A DNA stretch of 64,000 bases from Gammaproteobacteria bacterium (GTDB taxonomy: Bacteria; Pseudomonadota; Gammaproteobacteria; Pseudomonadales; Pseudohongiellaceae), in contig JABJIC010000006.1 in the NCBI GenBank assembly GCA_018661465.1, positions 1-64,000 on the forward strand. The letters run 5' to 3'. Shown in pieces: positions 16,495 to 25,088 of the stretch. Numbering within the stretch: position 1 is the stretch's first letter; the number at the start of each line of letters is the position of its first letter. The position numbers and the translations under genes are program-made. Under the pieces are notes generated by a model. That model did not search any database. It was not told where the DNA came from and worked only from the letters and a program-made list of their open reading frames with translations.

Positions 16495-19238
16495 CTGTTG
16501 CGCAATTTAGCCTGAGCTGCCGCCAAGCGAGCGATAGGTACTCTAGGCGGTGAACAACTCACGTAATCGAGACCTGCTTTGTAACAGAACTCGATGGAAT
16601 CTGGATCTCCAGCATGCTCCCCACAGATACCAAGCTTGATGTCGGGCTTTGTTGAGCGTCCTTTTTCTACTGCAAAGTCGATTAGTTTTCCTACACCTCG
16701 ACGGTCGAGGCTTGCGAAAGGATTCTTGTTGTAGATTTCCTTGGATTGGTACTGATCGTAGAAAAGCCCCATATCATCTCGGCTTAAGCCTAGTGCAGTT
16801 TGAGTCAAATCATTAGTGCCAAAACTGAAGAAGTCCGCTTCTTTTGCAATTTCATCAGCAGTGATTGCAGCTCGTGGAACCTCTATCATTGTGCCTACTA
16901 GATAGTTGATACGAACTTTGCGTTTTTTCATTACTTCCTTGGCAACTTTATGAACTATTTTCAGCTGGTCTGCCAACTCCTCTCGAAATCCGACAAGAGG
17001 AATCATAATCTCTGGCTGTACCTTGATTTTCTTCCCACTCTTGAGAACTTGAGCGGCAGCCTCAAAAATAGCGCGTGCCTGCATTTCAGTAATCTCAGGG
17101 TAGAGAATACCAAGTCGACACCCTCGACAGCCAAGCATAGGGTTCTCTTCATGAAGAGCCTTAATTCGCTCGATGACAAAATCGAATGGTACATCTAGTT
17201 TCTCCGCCAATTGACGTCTAACAACATCATCATGGGGAAGAAATTCATGTAGCGGAGGGTCCAAGAGACGGATGGTGACGGGTCGACCATTCATCGCCTT
17301 GAAAATACCTACGAAATCCTTTCTCTGAAATGGCAGTAATTTCTTTAAGGCTGAGCGACGTTGAACTTCATCCACCGCGAGAATCATCTGCCGCATATAG
17401 TCAATTCGTTCGCCTTCGAAGAACATATGCTCAGTTCTGCACAAGCCTATCCCTTCAGCTCCGAACGCAACTGCCTGTTTGGCCATGGACGGAGTATCTG
17501 CATTTGTTCTGATGTTCATGGAGCGATGTCGATCTGCCCATTTCATTACAGTCTGGAATAGTTCATAGGTATAGCTTTTGGATGGTTTTAGACCGCCATC
17601 CAAAACTCGCTTGACCTCTGAGTCAGCACTCTCGATCATTCCTTGGTAGATCAGCCCGGTGCTGCCGTCGATAGAAATATAGTCTCCTTCCTGGAGAGTT
17701 ATTCTTCCAGCCGTGAGGGTCCTCTTTTCATAATTTATGCTTATTTCTCCTGCCCCGCAGATGCAAACCTTGCCCAGTTGACGAGCAACGAGAGCAGCAT
17801 GAGACGAAACACCTCCACGAGACGTGAGGATGCCTTGAGAATAGAGCATGCCTTTAAGGTCATCTGGAGAGGTCTCAGTACGACAAAGCACGACTTTATT
17901 ACCTTTGCGTGTTTCAAGCTCAGCATTGGCTGCTGTAAAGGCAATGCGACCAGTTGCAGCGCCAGGACCGGCAGGCAGTCCTTGGCCAATAACATTTGCG
18001 GCTTTCAGGGCTTTAGGGTCGAAAACAGGCACTAATAAGGTGTCGATTGATTCAGCAGGTATCTTTAATAGAGCAGTTTGTTGATTCATTAAGCGTTCTT
18101 TCTGCATTTCCACGGCAATTCTTACTGCAGCGAGCCCTGTTCTCTTGCCATTTCTGGTCTGTAGAATGAATAACCGGCCATTCTCGATGGTGAACTCAAA
18201 ATCCTGCATATCCTTGAAATGTTTTTCCAATTTAGTACGTACTTTCTCTAAATCTTTAAAGCTAACTGGTAATTCAACAGACATTTCGCTTATAGCCTTG
18301 GGGGTGCGTACTCCAGCGACTACGTCTTCTCCCTGTGCGTTTAGCAGATACTCTCCGTAGAACAGTTTCTCGCCATTTGCCGGATCACGGGTGAATGCGA
18401 CGCCAGTGGCGCTATCATCACCAGCATTCCCGAAGACCATAGCTTGAATATTGACCGCGGTTCCCCACTCGGCGGGGATGCCATATTGCTGACGATAGAG
18501 TATTGCGCGCTCATTTTTCCATGAACCAAATACAGCGCTAACGGCTCCCCAGAGTTGTTCCATTACATCTTGGGGAAATTCTTGGCGAGTACGTTTTTTG
18601 ATTAATGATTTGTATTGTTTTACAAGTAATTTGAGATCTGTAGTGCCTAGATCGTTATCGGCTTCGATACGTAGTGATTTTTTTAAGTTAGAGAGCAACT
18701 GATGGAATGGGTCTTCCTCTTCTTCAGTGCGGGCTTGCACGCCCATAACTACATCGCCGTACATTTGAATGAATCTTCGGTAGCAATCCCAGGCAAACCG
18801 AGGATTGCCAGATACGTCGGCAAGACCTTTTACAGTTTCGTCATTAAGTCCAAGGTTAAGTATTGTATCCATCATTCCTGGCATCGAGTCTCGTGCTCCG
18901 GAACGAACTGAAACTAACAGAGGGTTTTTGCGTGCTCCGAAATTCTTTTTTAGTTGCGATTCAATTTGTTTTACGGCTTCGTTTACAGATTTCAATAGTG
19001 CTTTCGGATAGCTCTTATCGTGATCATAGTAGTAACTACAGACCTCGGTGCTAATTGTGAAGCCAGGCGGAACTGGAAGTCCTATGGCCGCCATCTCGGC
19101 CAGGTTTGCACCCTTGCCGCCGAGCAGCTCCCTCATGGAGGCATTGCCATCGGTTTTGGTACCGAATGCATATACGTATTGTTTTTGTGTGCGAGTTGAT
19201 TTCTTAGTAGGGGATTTGCGAATAATACTTTTTTTCAT
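16491..19238 (-). CDS. ppdK: Pyruvate, phosphate dikinase
   Basis: The cytoplasmic enzyme interconverts pyruvate + ATP + Pi and phosphoenolpyruvate + AMP + PPi. At 915 residues it has the N-terminal ATP-grasp domain ([27 protein letters not shown]), the phosphohistidine domain with His480 in [14 protein letters not shown], and the C-terminal PEP/pyruvate barrel ([11 protein letters not shown], ending near CGEHAGDP). The residue two before His480, phosphorylated (Thr) by the regulatory protein in plants and some bacteria, is Ser here. The N-terminus has a lysine-rich 20-residue tail. Together with lactate permease and acetyl-CoA synthetase it would support gluconeogenesis from C2-C3 acids; the PPi it makes could feed the membrane pyrophosphatase at 52.3 kb. 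Confidence 0.96.
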   Translation of the reverse strand: MKKSIIRKSPTKKSTRTQKQYVYAFGTKTDGNASMRELLGGKGANLAEMAAIGLPVPPGFTISTEVCSYYYDHDKSYPKALLKSVNEAVKQIESQLKKNFGARKNPLLVSVRSGARDSMPGMMDTILNLGLNDETVKGLADVSGNPRFAWDCYRRFIQMYGDVVMGVQARTEEEEDPFHQLLSNLKKSLRIEADNDLGTTDLKLLVKQYKSLIKKRTRQEFPQDVMEQLWGAVSAVFGSWKNERAILYRQQYGIPAEWGTAVNIQAMVFGNAGDDSATGVAFTRDPANGEKLFYGEYLLNAQGEDVVAGVRTPKAISEMSVELPVSFKDLEKVRTKLEKHFKDMQDFEFTIENGRLFILQTRNGKRTGLAAVRIAVEMQKERLMNQQTALLKIPAESIDTLLVPVFDPKALKAANVIGQGLPAGPGAATGRIAFTAANAELETRKGNKVVLCRTETSPDDLKGMLYSQGILTSRGGVSSHAALVARQLGKVCICGAGEISINYEKRTLTAGRITLQEGDYISIDGSTGLIYQGMIESADSEVKRVLDGGLKPSKSYTYELFQTVMKWADRHRSMNIRTNADTPSMAKQAVAFGAEGIGLCRTEHMFFEGERIDYMRQMILAVDEVQRRSALKKLLPFQRKDFVGIFKAMNGRPVTIRLLDPPLHEFLPHDDVVRRQLAEKLDVPFDFVIERIKALHEENPMLGCRGCRLGILYPEITEMQARAIFEAAAQVLKSGKKIKVQPEIMIPLVGFREELADQLKIVHKVAKEVMKKRKVRINYLVGTMIEVPRAAITADEIAKEADFFSFGTNDLTQTALGLSRDDMGLFYDQYQSKEIYNKNPFASLDRRGVGKLIDFAVEKGRSTKPDIKLGICGEHAGDPDSIEFCYKAGLDYVSCSPPRVPIARLAAAQAKLRNS

Positions 19239-19438
19239 GTGTCGATACTAACCTGTCTGCTACTTCTGCTGCGCTGCATGGGGTGCTTTGAACATAAGAA
19301 ATCGTAGAAAAAATAAGCAGTTAGCTCGCGAAAATTTCAGCTGTTCGAAGCCATTAAGGCGCCGATAAAATTATGGAAATCCATAGATTTTGGGTACCCG
19401 GTACGGGTAGGGGAGGATAAATCAGTTGAAATCTAAAA

Positions 19439-19460
19439 TCCAGCGCCTGATGGCGCTGGA
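19439..19460 (-). terminator. Putative terminator of the GNAT-like gene
   Basis: A 9-bp perfect stem (TCCAGCGCC and GGCGCTGGA, loop of 4) lies 67 nt past the stop of the minus-strand gene at 19527. Read on the minus strand it is followed by TTTTAGATTT, a weak U-tract. It sits before ppdK on the same strand and would insulate it. Confidence 0.6.
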
Positions 19461-19526
19461 TAATTGATTCGGTGATTTGAAACCAGTTACGAATGACAGA
19501 AATTAGACTGTCAATTCCTGTCTGCG

Positions 19527-20147
19527 TTACGCCATTGTAGAGGTATGTGTGAGAGTTTTAGACTTCGGCGATTGCACTTTTCGACGCTCTCGACTTCTAT
19601 ACTCCAACCAATATTTCGGCAAGTTTGAGACAAGCTTCCATCGAGTTGTATATGCAACTCGAATGGTGTTGAAGCTCTCATCTCCCGGCAATAACGCAGG
19701 GGATCCCATGTAAAGTATTTCCGGGTTTGTTAAGCTATGAAGATATTCGACATTCCTATTTTTTGAATTTCCCATTAATAGAAGATATTTTTTCTTTGAG
19801 AGAAAGATGTCCTTAATTATTTGCATCCAGATTCTATATTGTAATCGGGGTTCCTTGATTTGAGAGCCTATCCAGAGACCATTAACTTCCATCATTTCGT
19901 AAGGGTCATTTCTAAAAAAGCTTTTTGACTTTTTTTGCTTATCAGGAACAAAGAGTAAACTGCGAAAGTTAGGTGTCGTTACTAGCATATAACCAGCCAC
20001 CATTACTTCTTCAATATAGACACCAATTACTTTTGCTCCCTGCGCATAATTAAGCGGAAGGTTTACATTAGTGTAGTTGAAGAATTTTCCCAAAAACATC
20101 TTTAGGTCTTCTTCTTTGTCGATAACTTTGAATACTAACTTTTCCAT
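19527..20147 (-). CDS. Unidentified protein, possibly GNAT/acyltransferase-like
   Basis: The 206-residue cytoplasmic protein has no recognised motif beyond a general N-acyltransferase look (alternating strands VIGVYIEEVMVAGYMLVTT and a basic segment before a helix). The C-terminal 25 residues are basic and disordered-looking. Its start overlaps the end of the methyltransferase-like gene by 13 nt, so the two are probably translated together. The membrane cyclase gene is divergent, 649 nt away across the methyltransferase. Acyltransferase identity is a guess from sequence texture; a fold prediction would decide. Confidence 0.6.
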   Translation of the reverse strand: MEKLVFKVIDKEEDLKMFLGKFFNYTNVNLPLNYAQGAKVIGVYIEEVMVAGYMLVTTPNFRSLLFVPDKQKKSKSFFRNDPYEMMEVNGLWIGSQIKEPRLQYRIWMQIIKDIFLSKKKYLLLMGNSKNRNVEYLHSLTNPEILYMGSPALLPGDESFNTIRVAYTTRWKLVSNLPKYWLEYRSRERRKVQSPKSKTLTHTSTMA

Positions 20148-20698
20148 ATTGCTATCCTCGGTAGAAACATACCAACTTTATTTCTATATTCTCGATACTC
20201 TCTCGAGTATTCAGTTTTTAAAATAGCTTTTTCTTCGCTCCTCGCCGAGAAAATATAAAAAGCTATAAGGTAAGTAAGTGTAATCCACAAGATCAAGGAA
20301 TTGAACAGTAGGGTATTGCAGAGCCAAATTAATATGTAGGACAAGTAAAAAGGGTGTCGCACTATCGCGAATGGCCCTGAAGTAATGATTCCAAGTTTTG
20401 GCTCCCCCAAAGCAAAATTCATGTTTTTTGCAGTCTTTAGAGACCAAATAAACAACAACAACGAAAACAATAGGACCAATACAGCTATATAAGAATCAAT
20501 GTAGCCCTGATAATCGAATGAGGGAAAAAGCCAATACCAATAAGGTGCACCGATCTGAATTGCGACAATGGGATCATAAATAAGTGCGCCTAATCTCGAT
20601 TTCTTCGAGCTTACAGTAAAAACTCTAAATCTAGCCCAAATTAGGCTAAACACGATAGCAGTAAATAGGATTATAAGGACAGTGTTTGTGGAATACAT
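20135..20698 (-). CDS. Isoprenylcysteine carboxyl methyltransferase-like membrane protein
   Basis: The 187-residue integral membrane protein has about five helices and the C-terminal signature of the ICMT/PEMT/NnrU superfamily: TSGPFAIVRHPFYLSY, then EEKAILKTEY-REYREYRNKVGMFLP. These residues bind S-adenosylmethionine at the membrane surface. Bacterial members methylate small molecules, lipids or carboxyl groups; the substrate here is unknown. The gene is first in a two-gene unit with the 206-residue protein, overlapping it by 13 nt, and is divergent from the cyclase gene with 97 nt between starts. Confidence 0.8.
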   Translation of the reverse strand: MYSTNTVLIILFTAIVFSLIWARFRVFTVSSKKSRLGALIYDPIVAIQIGAPYWYWLFPSFDYQGYIDSYIAVLVLLFSLLLFIWSLKTAKNMNFALGEPKLGIITSGPFAIVRHPFYLSYILIWLCNTLLFNSLILWITLTYLIAFYIFSARSEEKAILKTEYSREYREYRNKVGMFLPRIAIWKS

Positions 20699-20795
20699 GG
20701 GTTAGATTTCTAAAGAATGATAATATTATGCCGCCAATCAAGTGGTGACGGCCGAATAGCTGCATTTGGTCAGGTAAATAATTCTAATTGATGGA

Positions 20796-22220
20796 ATGGC
20801 TGAAATTTTGAGTAATAGAAACCCGAATCGAAACAAGTATTCAGTATATTGCAAAGAGCATAGCGCTGATTTTGCGAATGAATTACGAGACACTGCGTCT
20901 ACAGCTCTAATGGGGTGGCCGGGGAGAACCCTTGCCATTCTCCTTTGCACTTCGTCATTGTATACATTTTATACTAATACTGCATTGGAGAATCCTTATG
21001 CAGTATACACACTTTTTACATATGTAATTCCTATTCTAATTGTGGTGCTTTACCCCATATGTTCCATGATGCTGTCTTCACTCGAAAAGTTTAGCCCGCT
21101 AGTCTTAGATTTATTATGTCTTTCATCACTATTTGGATATGTCTTAACCCTACAGCTCGTATTTGCTGGAGCTAACTCTACAGAAGATTTGCAAAGTCTT
21201 TACATGACGTTAATTGGTCAGACAAATTTTGTTCTCTTGCTGAGCATTGCAATTTCATATCACGTATCTTTTGTTGCGACTCTGGGAAGAAATATCGTTT
21301 ATACTTTTTTCTTGATGGCCTCTCTTTACTATGTAAACGAAGAATTCTTTGGAATTAATTTTATGCAGCTAATCCAAGGATTTTTTGCTGGAAGCCTGGT
21401 TGGTTGGATTTTTTTTGAAAGTATAAGAGTTAGGTTTTATCTCCGGTCAACAGACGCAGACACCAGACAGCATCTTTATAACCAACTCTCAAAACTTGTA
21501 TACCCTCATCAGCTGGAAAGAATAAAGCTGGGCGATGAGCTTGAAAACACAATGCCTCTTAAGGAAGGAAAAGCGATAGTCAATGTTTTTGATGTGCAAC
21601 GCTCAAGCGACATTAGGCATGAGAAAACTCAAGATTTTTTCCTGGGAGTCTTTCAATCTTTTCTTCAGATATGTATGAAAGGTTATGAGCACAATCCTCT
21701 TCGCTCTCGAGCATTTAGATTGAAGGAAACGGGCGATGGTTTTATTAGCACTATCGGTTATCCTTTTTTACCTATTGAATCTCGATCCCTGGCAGATAGT
21801 GCTGTTGCTACAGCGTTATCGATGTTTGAAGCATTCAATGTAGAAGTTGAGAAGTTTAACTATTCTCGTCCTATAAAGGGAGCTATGGGCTTGGCCTATA
21901 ATTCGGTTCAAGGAACGTTCCAAAGTGGTGGAATACGTTCTTATGACTTGTTTGGTGACGCTCTTATTCAAGCTTCAAAGTACGAGGAGCTGCGTAAGCA
22001 GCCTGTAATTTGGAATATCTTAAAAAACCATGCCAACGAACTTGGGCTGGATGACTTCCATATACTTATTGTTCAAGAGGTTGTGTATAACTCTTTGAGT
22101 CCTTCATATAGGGATCTGTTTACTGAGATAGGTCTCAACGATGCCCGACTATCTCAAAATAACTTCTCAATGATGTATGACAATGAAGCTAAGTATATGT
22201 ATTTCCATATTCTTGAATAA
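20796..22220 (+). CDS. Membrane class III nucleotidyl cyclase-like protein with altered active site
   Basis: The 474-residue protein has about six membrane helices (45-210), a linker LSKLVYPHQLERIKLG typical of class III cyclases, and a cyclase homology domain (about 258-420). The two metal-binding aspartates are kept (Asp266 in VFDVQRS; Asp314 in KETGDGF), as are the adenine-selecting pair Lys310 and Asp384. The transition-state Asn and Arg, expected in a GDTVNLAARLE-type motif, are Ile391 and Lys395 in FGDALIQASKYEEL. It may bind nucleotide without normal cyclase activity, or use a modified mechanism. The start at 20796 has only a weak Shine-Dalgarno. It is divergent from the methyltransferase-like gene. 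Confidence 0.75.
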   Translation: MAEILSNRNPNRNKYSVYCKEHSADFANELRDTASTALMGWPGRTLAILLCTSSLYTFYTNTALENPYAVYTLFTYVIPILIVVLYPICSMMLSSLEKFSPLVLDLLCLSSLFGYVLTLQLVFAGANSTEDLQSLYMTLIGQTNFVLLLSIAISYHVSFVATLGRNIVYTFFLMASLYYVNEEFFGINFMQLIQGFFAGSLVGWIFFESIRVRFYLRSTDADTRQHLYNQLSKLVYPHQLERIKLGDELENTMPLKEGKAIVNVFDVQRSSDIRHEKTQDFFLGVFQSFLQICMKGYEHNPLRSRAFRLKETGDGFISTIGYPFLPIESRSLADSAVATALSMFEAFNVEVEKFNYSRPIKGAMGLAYNSVQGTFQSGGIRSYDLFGDALIQASKYEELRKQPVIWNILKNHANELGLDDFHILIVQEVVYNSLSPSYRDLFTEIGLNDARLSQNNFSMMYDNEAKYMYFHILE

Positions 22221-22376
22221 CAACGATTGCTAGATAGCTATATACATCGTACACCAAGCAAGCTAATTTGATTTTTCGGTTCTATTCCTAATCCATTCTC
22301 ATTGCGCTAACACTCAATTTTTCGTACATTTGAATTCACGATAATTATTCTGATGGATAAACCCAGGGAAGCCCTC

Positions 22377-23813
22377 ATGGAAAGCATTAACACGAAGCTG
22401 AGTTCTCTGCCTTCTGTAGAGAAGCTTCTTAAGACTGATGTGCTCAGCCAACTAGTTGGCGAAGTTGGACATGAAAGTGTGAAGAATGAGATCAGGCGTA
22501 AGTTGTCATATATTAGAAGCTCGGTATCGGAAAACAATGAATCGGTAATCAGTCAGCTTTCTTCCCCCTCATTTTCTGGTGATTTAATTTCCTCCATTAA
22601 AGCTGCTGTACTCGAGCAATTTTCCAGTTCAATGATATCCGTTGTTAATCTTACTGGAACCGTAGTCCATACAAACCTTGGCAGAGCGAGTTTGCCTGTA
22701 GAGGCTATAGCAGCTATGGCCGAGGCAGCTGCTCATCCCTGCAATCTGGAATACAACCTTGAGACAGGGAAAAGGGGGGACAGGGACAGTCATTTGGAAA
22801 AAGTTTTGTGCGAACTTACCGGAGCAGAGGCAGTGACGGTTGTGAATAACAATGCGGCTGCTGTTCTATTGGTTCTGAATACATTGGCCCAGAATAAAGA
22901 AGTAATTATTTCTCGGGGTGAGTTAGTCGAGATCGGTGGAGCATTTCGAATTCCTGATGTTATGAAGAGTGCCGGAAGCATCTTGCGCGAAATTGGCACG
23001 ACTAACCGAACTCATCTTCGTGACTATGAGTCTGCGCTGAATGAGAAAACGGGCCTTCTTATGAAAGTTCATACCAGCAATTATGAGATTCGAGGGTTTA
23101 CAAACTCGGTAGGTGAGAGTGACCTTGCTCAATTGGCGAAGAAAAAAGAGATTCCCTTTGTCTCCGATCTGGGCAGCGGGTCTTTAGTGGACCTTGCTCA
23201 ATACGGCTTGCCTGATGAGCCTACTGTTCAAGAAACTCTCCTTAGCGGGGCCGATCTGGTCACCTTCAGTGGTGATAAGCTGCTTGGAGGACCTCAGGCG
23301 GGAATTATAGTAGGACGGAGGGATCTCATTGAAAAGATTAAGGCTAATCCGCTAAAGCGGGCATTGCGAATCGATAAAATCACACTGGCAGCGTTGTTAC
23401 AGGTTCTCTATCTCTATAAAGACCCTCATAGAATAAATGAAAGGCTTCCGTTGTTGGCTGATCTCACCCGGCCAGTAAAGGAAATAGAGGCATTGTCTAA
23501 AGAGATACTGCCGCTTATGCAATCTCATCTTGCAGGGCTAGCCGAAGTAAGTGTCTGCAATTGTAAGAGTCAGATTGGGAGCGGTGCGCTGCCCCTGGAT
23601 TTGATGGAGAGTCGGGCTCTTTCAATCATTCCTGTTTCATCCAATGGCGGAACTGACAAGGCATTAAGAAATCTTGCTGCGCGATTCAGATCCTTGCCCA
23701 GACCGATTATAGGAAGGATTTCAGACGGGAAATTTCTACTGGACCTCAGGTGCCTTAGAGACACTAAGGAATTCCTCGAACAAGTAAAGCTTCTCGACCT
23801 AAAGGGCTTATAG
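22377..23813 (+). CDS. selA: L-seryl-tRNA(Sec) selenium transferase SelA
   Basis: SelA converts seryl-tRNA(Sec) to selenocysteyl-tRNA(Sec) using selenophosphate and PLP. The PLP lysine is in TFSGDKLLGGPQAG; NLTGTVVHTNLGRA and EYNLETGKRGDRD are family hallmarks. From the ATG at 22377, which has GGGAAG 5 nt upstream, the protein is 478 residues and the N-terminus (NTKLSSLPSVEKLL) lines up with E. coli SelA (463 residues). An ATG at 22353 adds eight residues but has no ribosome site. Neither selC nor selD is adjacent, and selB lies 10 kb to the left on the other strand. Confidence 0.95.
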   Translation: MESINTKLSSLPSVEKLLKTDVLSQLVGEVGHESVKNEIRRKLSYIRSSVSENNESVISQLSSPSFSGDLISSIKAAVLEQFSSSMISVVNLTGTVVHTNLGRASLPVEAIAAMAEAAAHPCNLEYNLETGKRGDRDSHLEKVLCELTGAEAVTVVNNNAAAVLLVLNTLAQNKEVIISRGELVEIGGAFRIPDVMKSAGSILREIGTTNRTHLRDYESALNEKTGLLMKVHTSNYEIRGFTNSVGESDLAQLAKKKEIPFVSDLGSGSLVDLAQYGLPDEPTVQETLLSGADLVTFSGDKLLGGPQAGIIVGRRDLIEKIKANPLKRALRIDKITLAALLQVLYLYKDPHRINERLPLLADLTRPVKEIEALSKEILPLMQSHLAGLAEVSVCNCKSQIGSGALPLDLMESRALSIIPVSSNGGTDKALRNLAARFRSLPRPIIGRISDGKFLLDLRCLRDTKEFLEQVKLLDLKGL

Positions 23814-23834
23814 ATTAGGGTCAAAACTAATCTA
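23811..23834 (+). terminator. Hairpin spanning the stops of selA and the convergent efflux gene
   Basis: TAGATTAG (23811-23818) and CTAATCTA (23827-23834) pair perfectly around an 8-nt loop. The left arm begins with the selA stop codon, the right arm ends with the stop of the minus-strand efflux gene. On the plus strand GGACTTTTT follows, so it can serve as a modest terminator for selA. Confidence 0.55.
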
Positions 23835-25022
23835 GGACTTTTTGATAACACCCAATCGAAAACTGACCAGTGATAGAACTGAGGCAGTTAGCATTAATAG
23901 GAGAAGTGGATAGACAGTTCCATTAAAAATAATGGCTACTGATTGTGCGGCGATGGCGGAAAAGAACATTTGTAGAAACCCGGTCAACCCTGAAGCGCTT
24001 CCTGCGTATCGAGGGAATTCGTTGATCGCCGCTGCTTGAGCATTGGGTAGGGTGATTCCATTCCCAAAGACTGCAAGAGAAACTGGAGCAAATAAAGCAA
24101 GTGGCTGGTGGAAACCCAGCAGTTGTAAAATTATCGCGAGACATATGCCTCCTACACCAATTGTCGCTCCTATACTGATCATTCGGTCAATGTCGAATAC
24201 CTTTCCATAATGTCTGGCAACATAGTTCCCAGTCATGAAGCCCAAGGGGATCATTATGAAATAGTAGCCATATTCAGTTGGTGGTCGTTTCAAGACGGAA
24301 ATCATGATCTCGGGAGCAGCGGAGATAAAGCTGAAGAATACGACAGACACGAAGGAAACACAGAATGCGTAGCCGCTGAATGCCTTCGATTTAAACAGGA
24401 GGGCAAAAGTACCTAACATTGAGCCGATTCCTTCAAAAGGGACGGGCTCCTCCAATGTCTCGGGTAAGCGAATAACTAAAACCAGAAAAATAAGAAAGCC
24501 GAATAATGCCATAGCAATAAAAACGGATTCCCATCCGAACCTGGCCATTAACTCTCCGCCCAAAGCAGGAGAGATCATTGGCAGTACCACCATGACCATT
24601 ACAAGTGTAGCTATAACCCTGGCGGCCTCTTCGGCACCATAGACATCTCGAACTATTGCTCTCGCTAATACCAGACCCACGGCGGCTCCGAATGCCTGCA
24701 CGAAACGCGCAGCAATGAGTAATTCAATAGTGTTAGCAAAATAACAAAAGACCGATCCGATCAGCATGACAACCAATCCAATAAGCATTATCGGCCTTCG
24801 GCCAAATTTGTCTGAGAGTGGTCCGTAGGTCAGGGTTCCTAGAGCTATAGCCAACATCGATAAACTGAGTGTAAGTTGAGCGACTTCGGTGCTGACTTCA
24901 AAAGTGCTTTTTATCACCGGTAGTGCGGGCAAAAGTATCTGCATAGATGCAGGCCCTAGCGCAGATGTTGCTGCCAGCATGACGATCAATGATTTGGAAA
25001 GCCGAGAGGAACGTTCTTGCAT
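23832..25022 (-). CDS. Bcr/CflA-family MFS multidrug efflux transporter
   Basis: The 396-residue major facilitator protein has 12 predicted helices and the drug:H+ antiporter motif A, YGPLSDKFGRRPIML, after helix 2. MQILLPALPVI and LARAIVRDVYG...AARVIATL match the Bcr/CflA subfamily. It sits in the inner membrane and exports drugs or metabolites with proton uptake; some relatives export cysteine-pathway or sulfonamide compounds. It is a single gene, convergent with selA (18 nt between stops) and with no local regulator. Confidence 0.9.
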   Translation of the reverse strand: MQERSSRLSKSLIVMLAATSALGPASMQILLPALPVIKSTFEVSTEVAQLTLSLSMLAIALGTLTYGPLSDKFGRRPIMLIGLVVMLIGSVFCYFANTIELLIAARFVQAFGAAVGLVLARAIVRDVYGAEEAARVIATLVMVMVVLPMISPALGGELMARFGWESVFIAMALFGFLIFLVLVIRLPETLEEPVPFEGIGSMLGTFALLFKSKAFSGYAFCVSFVSVVFFSFISAAPEIMISVLKRPPTEYGYYFIMIPLGFMTGNYVARHYGKVFDIDRMISIGATIGVGGICLAIILQLLGFHQPLALFAPVSLAVFGNGITLPNAQAAAINEFPRYAGSASGLTGFLQMFFSAIAAQSVAIIFNGTVYPLLLLMLTASVLSLVSFRLGVIKKS

Positions 25023-25088
25023 AGGTAATTTCGAGAAGACGCTTTTGATAAGGGTTTAGAGACAAAGCGTTACTTCAGAACCCGAAGA

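Noticed and set aside
19395-19409. TACCCG-GTA-CGGGTA palindrome upstream of ppdK as an operator
   Set aside because: Isolated short palindrome with no link to a known regulator or promoter in view.
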